Shown piece after piece: positions 23,462 through 32,654 of a stretch of 39,503 nucleotides of DNA; position 1 is the first letter of the stretch; each line of letters begins with the position of its first letter. A model generated the notes under the pieces. It saw only the letters and a program-made list of their open reading frames with translations. It was not told the origin of the DNA and made no database searches. The stretch is taken from contig QHZK01000045.1 of the NCBI GenBank assembly GCA_003224635.1, positions 3,157 through 42,659 of the forward strand, written 5' to 3'. Made by a program: the position numbers and the translations under genes. The stretch is from Acidobacteriota bacterium. GTDB lineage: Bacteria; Acidobacteriota; Terriglobia; UBA7540.

Positions 23462-25759
23462 ATGAGATCCCTTGATAATGCAATCTCGGTCGGCGATCGG
23501 CGAGCCGAAGCTGAGTCGTCGGAATCGGCGACTTTGACGGGCCTGAGGCGAGCTTTAGATATTCCTCGGCTTTTCAGGTCACGCTCGAGGACCGACTTGG
23601 GACTGACCGTCCTTGCCCAGCTTAGCCTGCTCGCTCTTGGCGCTTTGACCGGGGTTCTATCAGCCCGTGTGCTGGGTCCGCAAGGTCGAGGCGAACTTGC
23701 CGCCCTGACGCTCTGGCCTCTCGCATTGATTTCCCTGGCAACCCTGGGGATGAACCAATCCATCGTGTTCCACTCCGGAAGGAACTTATACTCCCTTTCA
23801 GAGATTTGGACATCATCGGCCGTTATCGGACTTGGGCAATCCCTGGCCGTCATTCTCGTCGGCCTGTTGGTCCTACCGCTGGCCTTGCGAAATTATTCGC
23901 CCTCTGTGAAACACCTCGGGTTGCTCTTTCTCGTCATAATGCCCTTGCTGCTCTTCCAAGGTAGCTCCTATCCGGCTAACATCGTGCAGGGCAAGCTCGA
24001 CCTTGACTCCTTCAATTTGATTCGGTTGCTGCCTGGTCTGGCCTATGCACTCGGTCTGACAGCTCTCTGGTGGCTCAAGATAAGCAGTATTTCTTACGTG
24101 GTGGCTTCGCAGATTCTGGGCTTGGCTGTCGCTACGGTCTTCGGGTACTGGATCTTCCTGAGAAAGTTCCCGGTCGGTCTTGCGTGGCATTCGGGCGCCG
24201 GCGCGAGTTTGTTGAGATTTGGATGGCAAAACCAAGCCGGACAGGTATCAAGCTATGTCAACCAACGCCTTGACCAGCTCATCCTTTCCCTGTTTATCGC
24301 TCCGAGACAGTTGGGTTTATATGCGGTGGCTGTGACCGTTTCGTCAGCCGTCTGTTTCATACCCCAAGCAATTGGCGTCGTGACGCTGGCCCAAGGCGTG
24401 AACCTTACCCCGGAACTAGCGAAGACGATGATCTCAAAGTCGTTCCGTCGTTCCCTGAAGTACCTCCTCCTGGCGTGCGCTGTCTTATTTACCGTCGCAC
24501 CTTGGCTCATCACCCTCGCCTTTGGAAGCCGATTCTCTGACGCGACCCTCCCGTGCAGGATTTTGTTGTGCGGCATGGTAGGCGTCGGTGCGGCTCAAGT
24601 GCTTTACGACGGCGCGCGCGCTTTGGGACAGCCTCTGCTGGTGTTCTACGCGGAGGGTCTTTCGATGGTTGTAACCGTTGTTGGGCTGTGCCTGCTGCTG
24701 CCACGCTACGGGATTGTGGGCGCGGCCATCACGTCAACCGTCGCCTACTGCTCCGCGCTTGGTGTCACGCTCGCACTCTATCGGTTCCGGCTAGGTGTCG
24801 GGTTACTCAATCTCGCGGGAGGAGCGAGCGGTGTACAAGCGGAACCTATCGGAACGGCGGCGGCCCTAACAAGGAAAGCCAAGCTGCTCGAGGGAGCGTG
24901 CAGGCGTTGGGCGGCGTTCGCAGGGACTCCTCGCGGGCTGTTTAGAGTCGTGAGAGCGTGTGCCGCGCTGAATCCTCGCTTTAGGCGCTACCAGGCTACT
25001 CTTGTGGATGGGTCCGAGATATGTGTGGACCTCAAGGAGTCGATGTGCTTCCCAATTTTGTTGCACGGCTGCATCCCCCACGAGGTCTCCGAGGCCCAGG
25101 TCTTGGAGCGTTCAACTCGGGAAGGGGACGTTTTTGTGGACGTGGGAGCGAACGTCGGATTCTATACAGCGCTTGCGCGCCGGTGGGTGGGCTTGTCAGG
25201 AACGGTCGTCGCCTTTGAACCCAACCCGAATTGTGTCCAGTTATTGCGGCAATCTTTCGGAACAGATCCCAACGTTTTAATCATTCCTAGCGCACTCGGC
25301 AAGGAAAAGGGCACCGGTCAGTTATGTGTCCCTTACCACGGTGATAGAGCGACTCTCGGAAAGCGCCCATCAAAGAGCGCCAGGGTTTACGAGGTCGCTG
25401 TCGACACATTGGACGATTTCCTGCGTCAAAGGCACCTGCCTTCTCCCTCAGTTGTCAAGATTGATTGTGAGGGGATGGAATACCTGGTCCTTCAAGGAAT
25501 GGAGGGCGTCCTAAAAACGCCGCGCCCTCCGGTTATCGCCTTCGAGTACATCGAGCCATTGACTCAAGACTTCACGGTTTCCCTCCCGGAGATCATCGAG
25601 TTCGTCCAGGAGAAATCAGGTGGCGCCTATCAATTCTTCAGGATCGATTATGCCGGAAAACTCAGGGACCACGACCTCCACGTGGCGACAGCACAGAACG
25701 ACCTCGTGGCGGTTCCCAGTTGGAGACAGGATTTACTGGTCGGTGTCGTGGGCGGCTGA
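23462..25759 (+). CDS. Fusion: polysaccharide flippase (Wzx-like) plus FkbM methyltransferase
   Basis: One uninterrupted frame of 765 residues. Residues about 45-470 are a MATE/Wzx-type exporter of roughly 12 helices (TVLAQLSLLALGALTGVLSA, RVLGPQGRGELAALTLWPLA, FGWQNQAGQVSSYVNQRLDQ, LGLYAVAVTVSSAVCFIPQA, PRYGIVGAAITSTVAYCSAL). After a linker (~475-535), residues about 540-755 form an FkbM-family methyltransferase: GDVFVDVGANVGFYTALARR (G562-x-N564-x-G566 SAM loop), GTVVAFEPNPNCVQLLRQSF, VDTLDDFLRQRHLP and PSVVKIDCEGMEYLVLQGME. FkbM enzymes O-methylate sugars or polyketides. The fusion would place methyl transfer at the membrane step where lipid-linked repeat units are flipped. Both halves keep their key motifs, so this does not look like a chance loss of a stop codon in a decayed gene. 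Confidence 0.88.
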   Translation: MRSLDNAISVGDRRAEAESSESATLTGLRRALDIPRLFRSRSRTDLGLTVLAQLSLLALGALTGVLSARVLGPQGRGELAALTLWPLALISLATLGMNQSIVFHSGRNLYSLSEIWTSSAVIGLGQSLAVILVGLLVLPLALRNYSPSVKHLGLLFLVIMPLLLFQGSSYPANIVQGKLDLDSFNLIRLLPGLAYALGLTALWWLKISSISYVVASQILGLAVATVFGYWIFLRKFPVGLAWHSGAGASLLRFGWQNQAGQVSSYVNQRLDQLILSLFIAPRQLGLYAVAVTVSSAVCFIPQAIGVVTLAQGVNLTPELAKTMISKSFRRSLKYLLLACAVLFTVAPWLITLAFGSRFSDATLPCRILLCGMVGVGAAQVLYDGARALGQPLLVFYAEGLSMVVTVVGLCLLLPRYGIVGAAITSTVAYCSALGVTLALYRFRLGVGLLNLAGGASGVQAEPIGTAAALTRKAKLLEGACRRWAAFAGTPRGLFRVVRACAALNPRFRRYQATLVDGSEICVDLKESMCFPILLHGCIPHEVSEAQVLERSTREGDVFVDVGANVGFYTALARRWVGLSGTVVAFEPNPNCVQLLRQSFGTDPNVLIIPSALGKEKGTGQLCVPYHGDRATLGKRPSKSARVYEVAVDTLDDFLRQRHLPSPSVVKIDCEGMEYLVLQGMEGVLKTPRPPVIAFEYIEPLTQDFTVSLPEIIEFVQEKSGGAYQFFRIDYAGKLRDHDLHVATAQNDLVAVPSWRQDLLVGVVGG

Positions 25760-26057
25760 CACAGGCTTGTGGGGTGGGGCGCGCCAGCACGACCACAGTT
25801 ATTTGGGAAATCCTCAAGACCCGCAGACTTAAAAACAAGCCCGCGCACTATCACTCCGAGTGGAGCGAGGAATCTCGCTCTGAAAATGCGGCACTGGCGA
25901 GATTCGATTCCCTCTTTCACCTCGTTCGGGGCCGCCTGCGGCTTCTCGGAATCACATTTGCGATCATTTGCGATAACTTCTTCAGCAGCCCGCTAGCTCA
26001 GCTACACGGGCCAGAGGCCGGGATGCAGGCTTGGGGGAAATGGAACGGGAATTGGGA
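25760..26057. repeat. Intergenic region with dispersed-repeat-like hairpins
   Basis: No gene found. At 25863-25880 GAGCGAG-GAAT-CTCGCTC is a perfect hairpin. Its right arm is shared with a second, mutually exclusive pair, GAATCTCGC (25870-25878) and GCGAGATTC (25897-25905). The unit around GAGCGAGGAATCTCGCTC resembles a repeat scattered in many bacterial genomes (variants of CTGAGCGAAGCGAAGAATCT). It splits the locus between the fusion gene and the next glycosyltransferase gene. Confidence 0.45.
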
Positions 26058-27254
26058 ATGAGTGCTCCTTCGCTGGCAATCCTGATGTCCCACCCCTCCA
26101 ATTTGGACGGCCCCTTGTTTTCCAAGATCGCGGCATCAGCCCCGTTCGACCTGACCGTTTACTACCTCGAAACCGACCAGATAGCTGAAAAGGTCGATCC
26201 TGAACTGGGCTTTTCACCGAACTGGGATATTCCCGTGGTATCGGGCTATCGCTCGATGCTGTGTCCGCGCGGATTCATTCGCAGGGTGCGCTTTCTTTGG
26301 CGAGAATGCTTTGCCGGAGCCAAGTACGGTTTGGTGATTGTGCCTGGTTATAACCGGCTCGATGTAGCCCTGCTGGCTCAGTTTTCTCGCCGCCAGGCGC
26401 TCGGGATGCGCCTGGATGCGGTATCGATCTATCCTGAGCCGCCCTGGAAAAGGCGGCTGAAGAGGATGGCGCTCAAGCAAGTTCTTCGGCGCTATGCGGT
26501 GTTTCATCCCGTGGGTTCGCTCACCGAACGTTTTCTTCAGGAATTGGGCGTCCGATCAACCCAGATGTCCCGCTTTCCCTATGCTGCTGATAACGGGTAT
26601 CTGAGTACAAGAGCCGAGCGATTCCGCAGGGAAAGGGAGGGGCTGCTGGCAGAGTTAGGGATTCAAGCTGGAACGTTTGTGGTGCTCGGGGTGCTCAAGT
26701 TCGTCCCAAGGGAAAACCCGATGGAGCTACTGCGCGGCTTCTGTTCGTTTCGCAAGAGGTTTCCGGATTCGGCGCTGATTCTGGTGGGAACCGGGCCGCT
26801 GGAAGGGGAAATCAGGGAGTGTTTAGGGGCGATGAACCTTTCCGAGGCGGCTCGGCTGGTGGGATACGCACGGTACAGCGACCTCCCCCAATGGTACGGA
26901 ATTTCAAACGTGTTTGTACACCCGGCCGCGCGCGAACCCTGGGGTGTGTCGGTCAACGAGGCCATGGCGTGCGGACTCCCTGTGGTCGCCTCGGACAGAG
27001 TGGGCGCGTCCCACGACCTTGTGATCGAAGGCCTGAACGGATTTTGCTACCCTAGCGGAGACTCCGAGGCTCTTGCGGATTGCCTGGGAAAGATTGCTTC
27101 GCGACCGGAACAGGGCAGGGAAATGGGAAAATGGTCTCAACGCATTGCTCACCGGTGGAGCCACGAAGAAAGTATCGCTTCCCTCAACGCGATGCTGCAC
27201 AAGATAGTAGGAATGAGCTCGGCCTGCCCTGCCAGTGCTGCGTCATCGACGTAG
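26058..27254 (+). CDS. Glycosyltransferase family 4
   Basis: A GT-B fold retaining glycosyltransferase of about 398 residues. The C-terminal half has VLGVLKFVPRENPMELLRGF, SALILVGTGPLEGEIREC, then PQWYGISNVFVHPAAREPWG and VSVNEAMACGLPVVASDRVG with the E-x7-E-type nucleotide-sugar motif. The N-terminus (SLAILMSHPSNLDGPLFSKI) is the acceptor domain. ATG 26058 is chosen. ATG 26040 and TTG 26031 are also in frame, and GGGGGAA lies directly before 26040. It is soluble and membrane-associated at most, and acts in the cytoplasm on lipid-linked intermediates. The sugar it adds cannot be read from sequence. Confidence 0.88.
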   Translation: MSAPSLAILMSHPSNLDGPLFSKIAASAPFDLTVYYLETDQIAEKVDPELGFSPNWDIPVVSGYRSMLCPRGFIRRVRFLWRECFAGAKYGLVIVPGYNRLDVALLAQFSRRQALGMRLDAVSIYPEPPWKRRLKRMALKQVLRRYAVFHPVGSLTERFLQELGVRSTQMSRFPYAADNGYLSTRAERFRREREGLLAELGIQAGTFVVLGVLKFVPRENPMELLRGFCSFRKRFPDSALILVGTGPLEGEIRECLGAMNLSEAARLVGYARYSDLPQWYGISNVFVHPAAREPWGVSVNEAMACGLPVVASDRVGASHDLVIEGLNGFCYPSGDSEALADCLGKIASRPEQGREMGKWSQRIAHRWSHEESIASLNAMLHKIVGMSSACPASAASST

Positions 27255-27347
27255 CTTTCCATAATTCTGTAGTGGCGGCGGCGAATAAATACGCTCATTT
27301 CGATGACACACGTCCGCAGCTCGTGGCGAAAGTCACGTTCGCGCCTC

Positions 27348-27373
27348 GGAGGCGGGCTGAAGCTCTGCCCTCC
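27348..27373. repeat. REP-like GC hairpin between glycosyltransferase genes
   Basis: GGAGGCGGGC (27348-27357) pairs with GCCCTCC (27367-27373) with one bulge around a 9-base loop. This type of GGAGGCGGGCTGAAGC unit recurs between genes in many GC-rich genomes. There is no U run, so it is not a typical terminator. Confidence 0.35.
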
Positions 27374-27427
27374 AAAGCGTGGCCCAGCGCCCTTTGCCGC
27401 CAGCTCCTAGCCTAAGCCGAGGATCCA

Positions 27428-28480
27428 GTGAAGATCTTACTTTCTGCGAGACTCTTCCCCGATTCCTTCGGTCGTAATATCGCCGCTGCGGCGGAGCATA
27501 TGGGGCATACGGTTCGCACCGTGGAAGAGAACGTTGAACATCGGTATTTCAACAAGTACTGGAGAGCCTTCTGGGTCCTTCTCCCCAAAGTTTTCCCGGC
27601 GGTTGAAACGCGGCGACACCGCAGCCTGCTCCGAGCTGCCAAAGAGTTCGATCCGGATTTGACTCTACTGACGGATGGCACAGTGCCACCGGCAGTCATG
27701 GATCAACTGAAGCTCGTAAACAACGGCAAGATTGCAGCGTGGTACCCGGATCATTTGGCCAATCTTGGCCGTCAGTATCTGCTGGCATCCGACTTCGACG
27801 CTTGCTTCTTCAAGGACCCTTACATGGCCGAACAATTCCGGGATAAACTGGGAATCAACGCTCACTACCTTCCCGAAGCGTGCAACCCGCTCTGGCACCG
27901 CCGGGTCGAACTGACGCCCGACGACCGCAGGAGGTACGAGTGCGACCTCTGCACGGCTTCGAACATGTATTATTACCGCGCCCGGATCCTCGAAATGTTC
28001 AAAGACTACGACCTCAAGATTTGGGGAATCAGTTATCCCTCCTGGCTGGAGTCGCCGCTGCGCCCCTGGTATCCCGACGTCTATGTGGCCGAGCTGGAGA
28101 AAGCCAAGGCTTTCGCTGCCGCCAAAGTCGTGCTCAACACGATGCATTACGCCGAAATCAAAGGAGTTAACTGCCGCCTGTTCGAGGCCGCGGGTTGCGG
28201 CGCCTTCCAGATCGCCGACTGGAAGCCGGGCCTGGCCGAGCTGTTCGAGCCGGAGCGGGAAATTGTGACCTTCCGGACGCGAGAAGAACTCAAGGAGAAA
28301 GTTGACTACTACCTTGCCCATGCCGACGAGCGGGGCGAAATCGCGGACCGGGCGTACCGGCGAGCGCACCGGGAGCACACCTACGAAATCAGGCTCCGAA
28401 AAATGTTCGACGTGCTGGGCCTTGCCTCAGAAGCCGAGGCTCCAAAGGCGCACGCGGCCGCCGGAGGGAACAACTATTGA
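27428..28480 (+). CDS. CgeB/YkvP-type glycosyltransferase
   Basis: The 350-residue protein matches the spore-protein CgeB/Glyco_trans_1_2 pattern. The N-terminal part is MKILLSARLFPDSFGRNIAA. A conserved middle region contains AAWYPDHLANLGRQY and FFKDPYMAEQFRDKLGINAH, ending YLPEACNP. The C-terminal part is KVVLNTMHYAEIKGVNCRLF, EAAGCGAFQIADWKPGLAEL and FEPEREIVTFRTREELKEKV. Members are GT-B glycosyltransferases of surface layers and glycan clusters. The start is GTG 27428, with GAGG six bases upstream. It overlaps the downstream gene through TTGA at 28477-28480. Donor and acceptor are unknown. Confidence 0.85.
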   Translation: MKILLSARLFPDSFGRNIAAAAEHMGHTVRTVEENVEHRYFNKYWRAFWVLLPKVFPAVETRRHRSLLRAAKEFDPDLTLLTDGTVPPAVMDQLKLVNNGKIAAWYPDHLANLGRQYLLASDFDACFFKDPYMAEQFRDKLGINAHYLPEACNPLWHRRVELTPDDRRRYECDLCTASNMYYYRARILEMFKDYDLKIWGISYPSWLESPLRPWYPDVYVAELEKAKAFAAAKVVLNTMHYAEIKGVNCRLFEAAGCGAFQIADWKPGLAELFEPEREIVTFRTREELKEKVDYYLAHADERGEIADRAYRRAHREHTYEIRLRKMFDVLGLASEAEAPKAHAAAGGNNY

Positions 28481-30090
28481 CGACGGGAATTCACACCCAG
28501 CGCGAGTGGACAGCCACCGCCGCGGTCGGGCGCAAATGGGCCTTGGCTCGGCGGTTTGGGGAATTCAATCCCTTGCATTTCCTGCTGCTGCTGAGCCTGG
28601 CGTTGGGAGGCACGACGCTGCTCGCGACCGTGCTCGTCCACGGCGTTGACAGGATCGAATTCGAAGTCTACCTTTTGCTGCTGGTGCTTTATGCGGCGGC
28701 GACGGTCTCATTTCTCCTTTCGCAGGGCAGAAGCGGCCGGCTCCGTTTTTTCGACATTCCTGTCTTCACCACGATAGTTTGCTTCCTTCGTTTCGGGCTC
28801 GTGCCCCTGGCAGCCTATCTGGACGCCGATTCGCTGAATCAATCCTTCCATCACGGGGAGTACGCGCAACTCAATCGATCCCTGGCATATTTCATACTCG
28901 GAATGTTCACTTTTTGGACCGGTTGCCATCTCTCGCGCCGGAGGAAGGCCAGAATCACTGACGCGAGGGAAGGCGTCAAAGGGACCCCCGAGCTGCGTCC
29001 GGTGAATTGGGCCGTCATTCTGTTCCTGGCCAGTCTGGCCACGCGAGCCTATATTACATGGAATTACGGCTACGGCTATGCGCTGGACATGGACGCCTAT
29101 TTTCAGAATCTGGCCTTTTTCCAGTTTTGGGCGTTCTTTTCAGATCTTGGGGTGTACGCACTGCTTCTCGCCACCATCGAGATGTGCTGCCATCCCCGCG
29201 ACGCCTTACGCGTGGGGCTCTTTGTAGTCATCTTCCTGAACGAACTCCTCTGGGGTGCGCTCTCCGGCATGAAATATGACCTGTTGAGAGGCTTCATTAT
29301 CCTGGCGTTAGTCGTCTCGATCACGAAGGCCAGGATCGAAAAAAAGTGGATCGCGGCCACGTTGCTGGGTCTGATTGTAGTCTACCCGGTACACGACCGC
29401 TATCGAAATATGCTTCGAGGAGGCCAAGTTGACGTGAGGCGTGTTGGGTCGCTGGGAGAGGCGGGTGCCATGGCCACCGCGCAGACCGCAAAGACGGAAG
29501 CGGGCTGGAGCGGCTGGCTTCGGAGCGGGTGGCAGCATGCGGTGTCGCGCCTGGACCTTTTGCAGGGTATGGCGATCGTTATGTCCTTGGATGCCGCGCA
29601 GGCCGACCGCGTGCGCACCGACGAGCGCTGGTGGATGCTTCCTTTCTACCCGTTCGTCCCGCGCCTCCTGTGGCCGAAAAAACCGGTCCTGAACAGTGGG
29701 GTCAGATTGAGCCTTGTGCTCGGGTCGACCAAGGAGACGTCGACTGCCCTTACCTACCCTGGAGATTTGTATATGGACTACGGACTTCCGGGCATCCTGG
29801 TGGGGATGTTTGTGCTCGCCGTTGTGGGACAGTTGCTTACCAACACCGTGACGGGGTCTTTCCCCAAGCGGAGCCTGTTCTTCTACTCAGCGATTTTTGT
29901 CTCATTTGCTAATATGATGGAAACGCAGGCGTTTCCTGTCTGGACAGGCGTCATCAAGACCATGGTGATCTTCGGGGTTCTGAAGTACCTGATCTACGGC
30001 CGTGGGCCGCGAACCGTAGGCAAGCGCGTGCGTCAGGGCGGCGCGGCTTCAGCCATGCCGAAGGGCGCCCCTTCACCTTCAGCTACTTGA
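28477..30090 (+). CDS. Polytopic membrane protein, probable oligosaccharide repeat-unit polymerase (Wzy-like)
   Basis: A 537-residue protein with about 12 predicted helices (FNPLHFLLLLSLALGGTTLL, VYLLLLVLYAAATVSFLL, FTTIVCFLRFGLVPLAAYL, GFIILALVVSI, PGILVGMFVLAVVGQLL, YSAIFVSFANMM). A large hydrophilic loop in the second half contains DERWWMLPFYPFVPRLLWPK and TYPGDLYMDYGLPGILVG. The layout fits O-antigen polymerases, which are poorly conserved, so the assignment rests on topology and context. It starts at TTG 28477 overlapping the previous stop (TTGA), with GGAGG about 9 bases upstream. It would join repeat units flipped by the Wzx-like half of the fusion protein, with length set by the Wzc-like kinase. 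Confidence 0.75.
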   Translation: MTTGIHTQREWTATAAVGRKWALARRFGEFNPLHFLLLLSLALGGTTLLATVLVHGVDRIEFEVYLLLLVLYAAATVSFLLSQGRSGRLRFFDIPVFTTIVCFLRFGLVPLAAYLDADSLNQSFHHGEYAQLNRSLAYFILGMFTFWTGCHLSRRRKARITDAREGVKGTPELRPVNWAVILFLASLATRAYITWNYGYGYALDMDAYFQNLAFFQFWAFFSDLGVYALLLATIEMCCHPRDALRVGLFVVIFLNELLWGALSGMKYDLLRGFIILALVVSITKARIEKKWIAATLLGLIVVYPVHDRYRNMLRGGQVDVRRVGSLGEAGAMATAQTAKTEAGWSGWLRSGWQHAVSRLDLLQGMAIVMSLDAAQADRVRTDERWWMLPFYPFVPRLLWPKKPVLNSGVRLSLVLGSTKETSTALTYPGDLYMDYGLPGILVGMFVLAVVGQLLTNTVTGSFPKRSLFFYSAIFVSFANMMETQAFPVWTGVIKTMVIFGVLKYLIYGRGPRTVGKRVRQGGAASAMPKGAPSPSAT

Positions 30091-30107
30091 TATTCCGCTT
30101 CGTTTTC

Positions 30108-30127
30108 GGCACGGCTGAGGCCGTGCC
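30108..30127 (+). terminator. Perfect hairpin after the polymerase gene, possible weak terminator
   Basis: GGCACGGC-TGAG-GCCGTGCC is a perfect 8-bp stem 18 bases past the stop codon. There is no U run directly behind it; a T5 comes only about 20 bases later. It may act as a weak or Rho-linked terminator, protect the mRNA 3' end, or simply be a dispersed repeat. Confidence 0.4.
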
Positions 30128-30246
30128 CTGACGATGCCTCAATCGGCGTTTTTCAGCAACCCTGTTTTTAGCTTAGTTTAGTTAGAGCGGGCGGTTACAT
30201 TCGCCACAGCCGCGAAGAACTCTAATTATAAGTACTTGGAGCGCTG

Positions 30247-31425
30247 ATGGTCCTCGGACTCTTTGGCTCCCTGCTGCAATGCGGAGGAATCGAAAGGGCC
30301 AACCGGCTCATCGGGGCCGTGCTGACCGAAATGGCCCGTGACCAAGGCCAGAGGTGCGAGCTTCTCTCCCTCAATGAGCCACCCGGTCCGCTGTCGTTTG
30401 TCATGGGGGGGCGTCAGTACTCGGGTATAGGATTCGGGCGCCAGAAACTGAAATTCGTGGTCCGCGCACTGAGGCTGGCGCCCCGAGTCCGGGTGGCTTA
30501 CTTGGCGCATCCTAATCTGGCGCGGGTGGGGTTGGTCATGCGCCTGGCGAAGCCGGGGCTGCAGTATTGGGTCGCCGCTCACGGGTTTGAAACCTGGGAA
30601 CCCCTCAACCCGCTGGGCCGGTGGGCGCTTCGCGCGGCGCAAGGAGTAACAGCGCCCAGCCGTTTCACGCTCGAACAACTTCTCCAAGCCCAGGGCCTCG
30701 AACCCAGCAAGGTTAGTCTGCTCCCGCATGGTTTGGAGGTGGGCTTCGCGGATTCAGTATTGAACGACCCCGACCCCCCATGGCCGTCTCAGCCCGGACT
30801 CATCCTCACGGTTGCGAGGCTTGCAGCGTCCGAACCAGGCAAGGGCGTGGACTCCGTCATACGCGCCCTTCCGCAGGTCTTGAGGGCGGTCCCCCGCGCT
30901 TCCTACGTCGTGGTTGGCGACGGGGACGACCGCCCCCGTTTGCAACGGCTCGCCAAAGGGACCGGAGTACACCAGAGCGTTCATTTTGTCGGACACCAGT
31001 CCGAGGCGGAGCTGAAAAGCTACTATCGGAAAGCCGAGGTCTTCGTGATGCCGAGCTGCCAGGAAGGCTTTGGTATTGTGTTCTTGGAGGCGATGGCCTT
31101 TGGAAAGCCGGTCATCGGCGCAGCCTCGGGGGGGATACCTGACATCGTGATCGACGGCGCGACAGGTTACCTCGTGAACTACGGCGACGTGGACACCCTG
31201 GCCGCCCGCCTCATCCGTCTCCTGGCCGATCCGGATTTGCGCCAGAAAATGGGCGTCGCTGCCAGGCAGCGAATAAAGGAAAACTATACCTTTGACCATT
31301 TCCGGCGACACCTTCGCCAACTCTTCGAATCTCACGACGCGTCCCATCGCGCCCATCAGCCTTGGGGCAGAAGCGTTCGCGGGGAGGACCGCGAGACCGC
31401 CCCGCCCGGGCGATTGGCGTCGTGA
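30247..31425 (+). CDS. Glycosyltransferase family 4
   Basis: A GT-B glycosyltransferase of 392 residues. The N-terminus is LFGSLLQCGGIERANRLIGA. The C-terminal domain has LILTVARLAASEPGKGVDSV, ASYVVVGDGDDRPRLQRLAK, VHFVGHQSEAELKSYYRKAE and SCQEGFGIVFLEAMAFGKPV followed by GAASGGIPDIV, with all usual GT4 donor-binding motifs (E-G-F-G...E). The ATG is preceded by GGAG at a 5-base spacing. A new transcript may begin in the 156-base gap upstream, where TTATAAG lies near 30225. The extended C-terminal tail (HRAHQPWGRSVRGEDRETAP) is low-complexity and may be disordered. It adds one sugar to the repeat unit. Confidence 0.9.
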   Translation: MVLGLFGSLLQCGGIERANRLIGAVLTEMARDQGQRCELLSLNEPPGPLSFVMGGRQYSGIGFGRQKLKFVVRALRLAPRVRVAYLAHPNLARVGLVMRLAKPGLQYWVAAHGFETWEPLNPLGRWALRAAQGVTAPSRFTLEQLLQAQGLEPSKVSLLPHGLEVGFADSVLNDPDPPWPSQPGLILTVARLAASEPGKGVDSVIRALPQVLRAVPRASYVVVGDGDDRPRLQRLAKGTGVHQSVHFVGHQSEAELKSYYRKAEVFVMPSCQEGFGIVFLEAMAFGKPVIGAASGGIPDIVIDGATGYLVNYGDVDTLAARLIRLLADPDLRQKMGVAARQRIKENYTFDHFRRHLRQLFESHDASHRAHQPWGRSVRGEDRETAPPGRLAS

Positions 31426-31439
31426 GCGGGCGCAGCACG

Positions 31440-32654
31440 ATGAAAATAGTTATCAATGCGGCTTCCGCCAAGATGGGCGGGGCCGTTACTTATCTCACGA
31501 ATCTTCTCCGGCACGTACCCCCGCCAGAAAGCGGCCACGAATTCCTGGTTCTCTTGCCGCCCGGAACCGCTGAGGCCCAGAAAAACCTTGCTCCCAACAT
31601 CAAACTCTTCCCATCGCCGGTTGGAAGCGCCGGCCTGTGGAAGCGGATCTGGTGGAGCCAGGTAACGCTGCGAAGTTTCCTCAAAAGACAGCGTGCGGAT
31701 GTTTTGTTCTCGTCGGCCAACTTCGGAATGTTCTTCTGCCCCATACGGCAGGTCTTGCTGATCCAAAATCTGCTCTACGTTTCCGATATCTATCAACGGA
31801 TGTTCTTACCCAGGCACCGCCTGAGGAAGAAAATCAATTTCAGATTGCGCCGCCGGCTGCTTCGCTGGAGCGCGCAGGCGGCGGATGTGGTCATGACCCC
31901 GACTGAGGCTGCGATGGAAGCGCTCCGGCACTACGTTGAGCTTCCAGCCTCGAAGGCGCTGGCGAACCCCTACGGTGTTTCTGGAGCGGATGGGGGCCTG
32001 GACGGGCCGCCTGAGAAACGAGAGCGCCCTCGTTCCTGCGAGGAGCCAACCGTGGTCCTTCTCTTCCCCTCGTTGTACGCCGAGCACAAGAACCTGGGAA
32101 CGCTCTTGAAAGCGCTGCCCCTGCTTAACGGAAGCGGAAGGCGCAAGTTCTTTCTGAGAACGACGGCGGCCCCCAATTGGATGAATTGGGCAGTCACTTT
32201 CAAAGACGACCTTGCCCTTGCCCAATCCCCTGACGTGGCGCCCAGGGTGGAGTTCATCGGCCCGCTGGGGCGAGAGCAGACACTGGAAACCTATCGTCAC
32301 GCCGATATATTGGTCTTTCCGTCTTTGGTCGAATCCTTCGGCTATCCAATGGTGGAAGCGATGGCGGCCGGTCTGCCGATCGTGGCTTCTGACACCGCGA
32401 CCAACCGAGAAATCTGCGCCGAGGCAGCCGTGTATTTCCGCCCGATTAGCCCTGAGGATCTAGCTCATCAGATCAGACAATTGGCGGCAGACGACTCTCT
32501 CCAGGCGAAGCTCGGCGCCGCCGGCCGCGAGCGTGCAGCGACCCATTTTCGTTGGGAGGAGCACGTTCGGCGGCTCCTTGCAAGAGTCGGCGCCCCCTCG
32601 CCAAAGGTCGTAGCATCCGATCGCGCCGCACCGAAACCGCTGTCATGTCGGTAA
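31440..32654 (+). CDS. Glycosyltransferase family 4
   Basis: A 404-residue GT4 enzyme. It begins MKIVINAASAKMGGAVTYLT, with the glycine-rich loop that contacts the acceptor. The donor domain has VVLLFPSLYAEHKNLGTLLK, VEFIGPLGREQTLETYRHAD and ILVFPSLVESFGYPMVEAMA followed by AGLPIVASDTATNREICAE. The ATG at 31440 is chosen, 15 bases after the previous stop. The open frame extends upstream only as a shadow of the previous gene. Its last codons overlap the radical SAM gene start. The pattern FFCPIRQVLLIQNLLYVSDI is common in mannosyl/rhamnosyl transferases, but I cannot fix the sugar. Confidence 0.9.
   Translation: MKIVINAASAKMGGAVTYLTNLLRHVPPPESGHEFLVLLPPGTAEAQKNLAPNIKLFPSPVGSAGLWKRIWWSQVTLRSFLKRQRADVLFSSANFGMFFCPIRQVLLIQNLLYVSDIYQRMFLPRHRLRKKINFRLRRRLLRWSAQAADVVMTPTEAAMEALRHYVELPASKALANPYGVSGADGGLDGPPEKRERPRSCEEPTVVLLFPSLYAEHKNLGTLLKALPLLNGSGRRKFFLRTTAAPNWMNWAVTFKDDLALAQSPDVAPRVEFIGPLGREQTLETYRHADILVFPSLVESFGYPMVEAMAAGLPIVASDTATNREICAEAAVYFRPISPEDLAHQIRQLAADDSLQAKLGAAGRERAATHFRWEEHVRRLLARVGAPSPKVVASDRAAPKPLSCR

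Noticed and set aside
25988..26015. tRNA-like start (GCCCGCTAGCTCAGC)
   Set aside because: Only the D-arm-like text matches. No anticodon stem, T-loop (GGTTCGAATC) or acceptor pairing follows.
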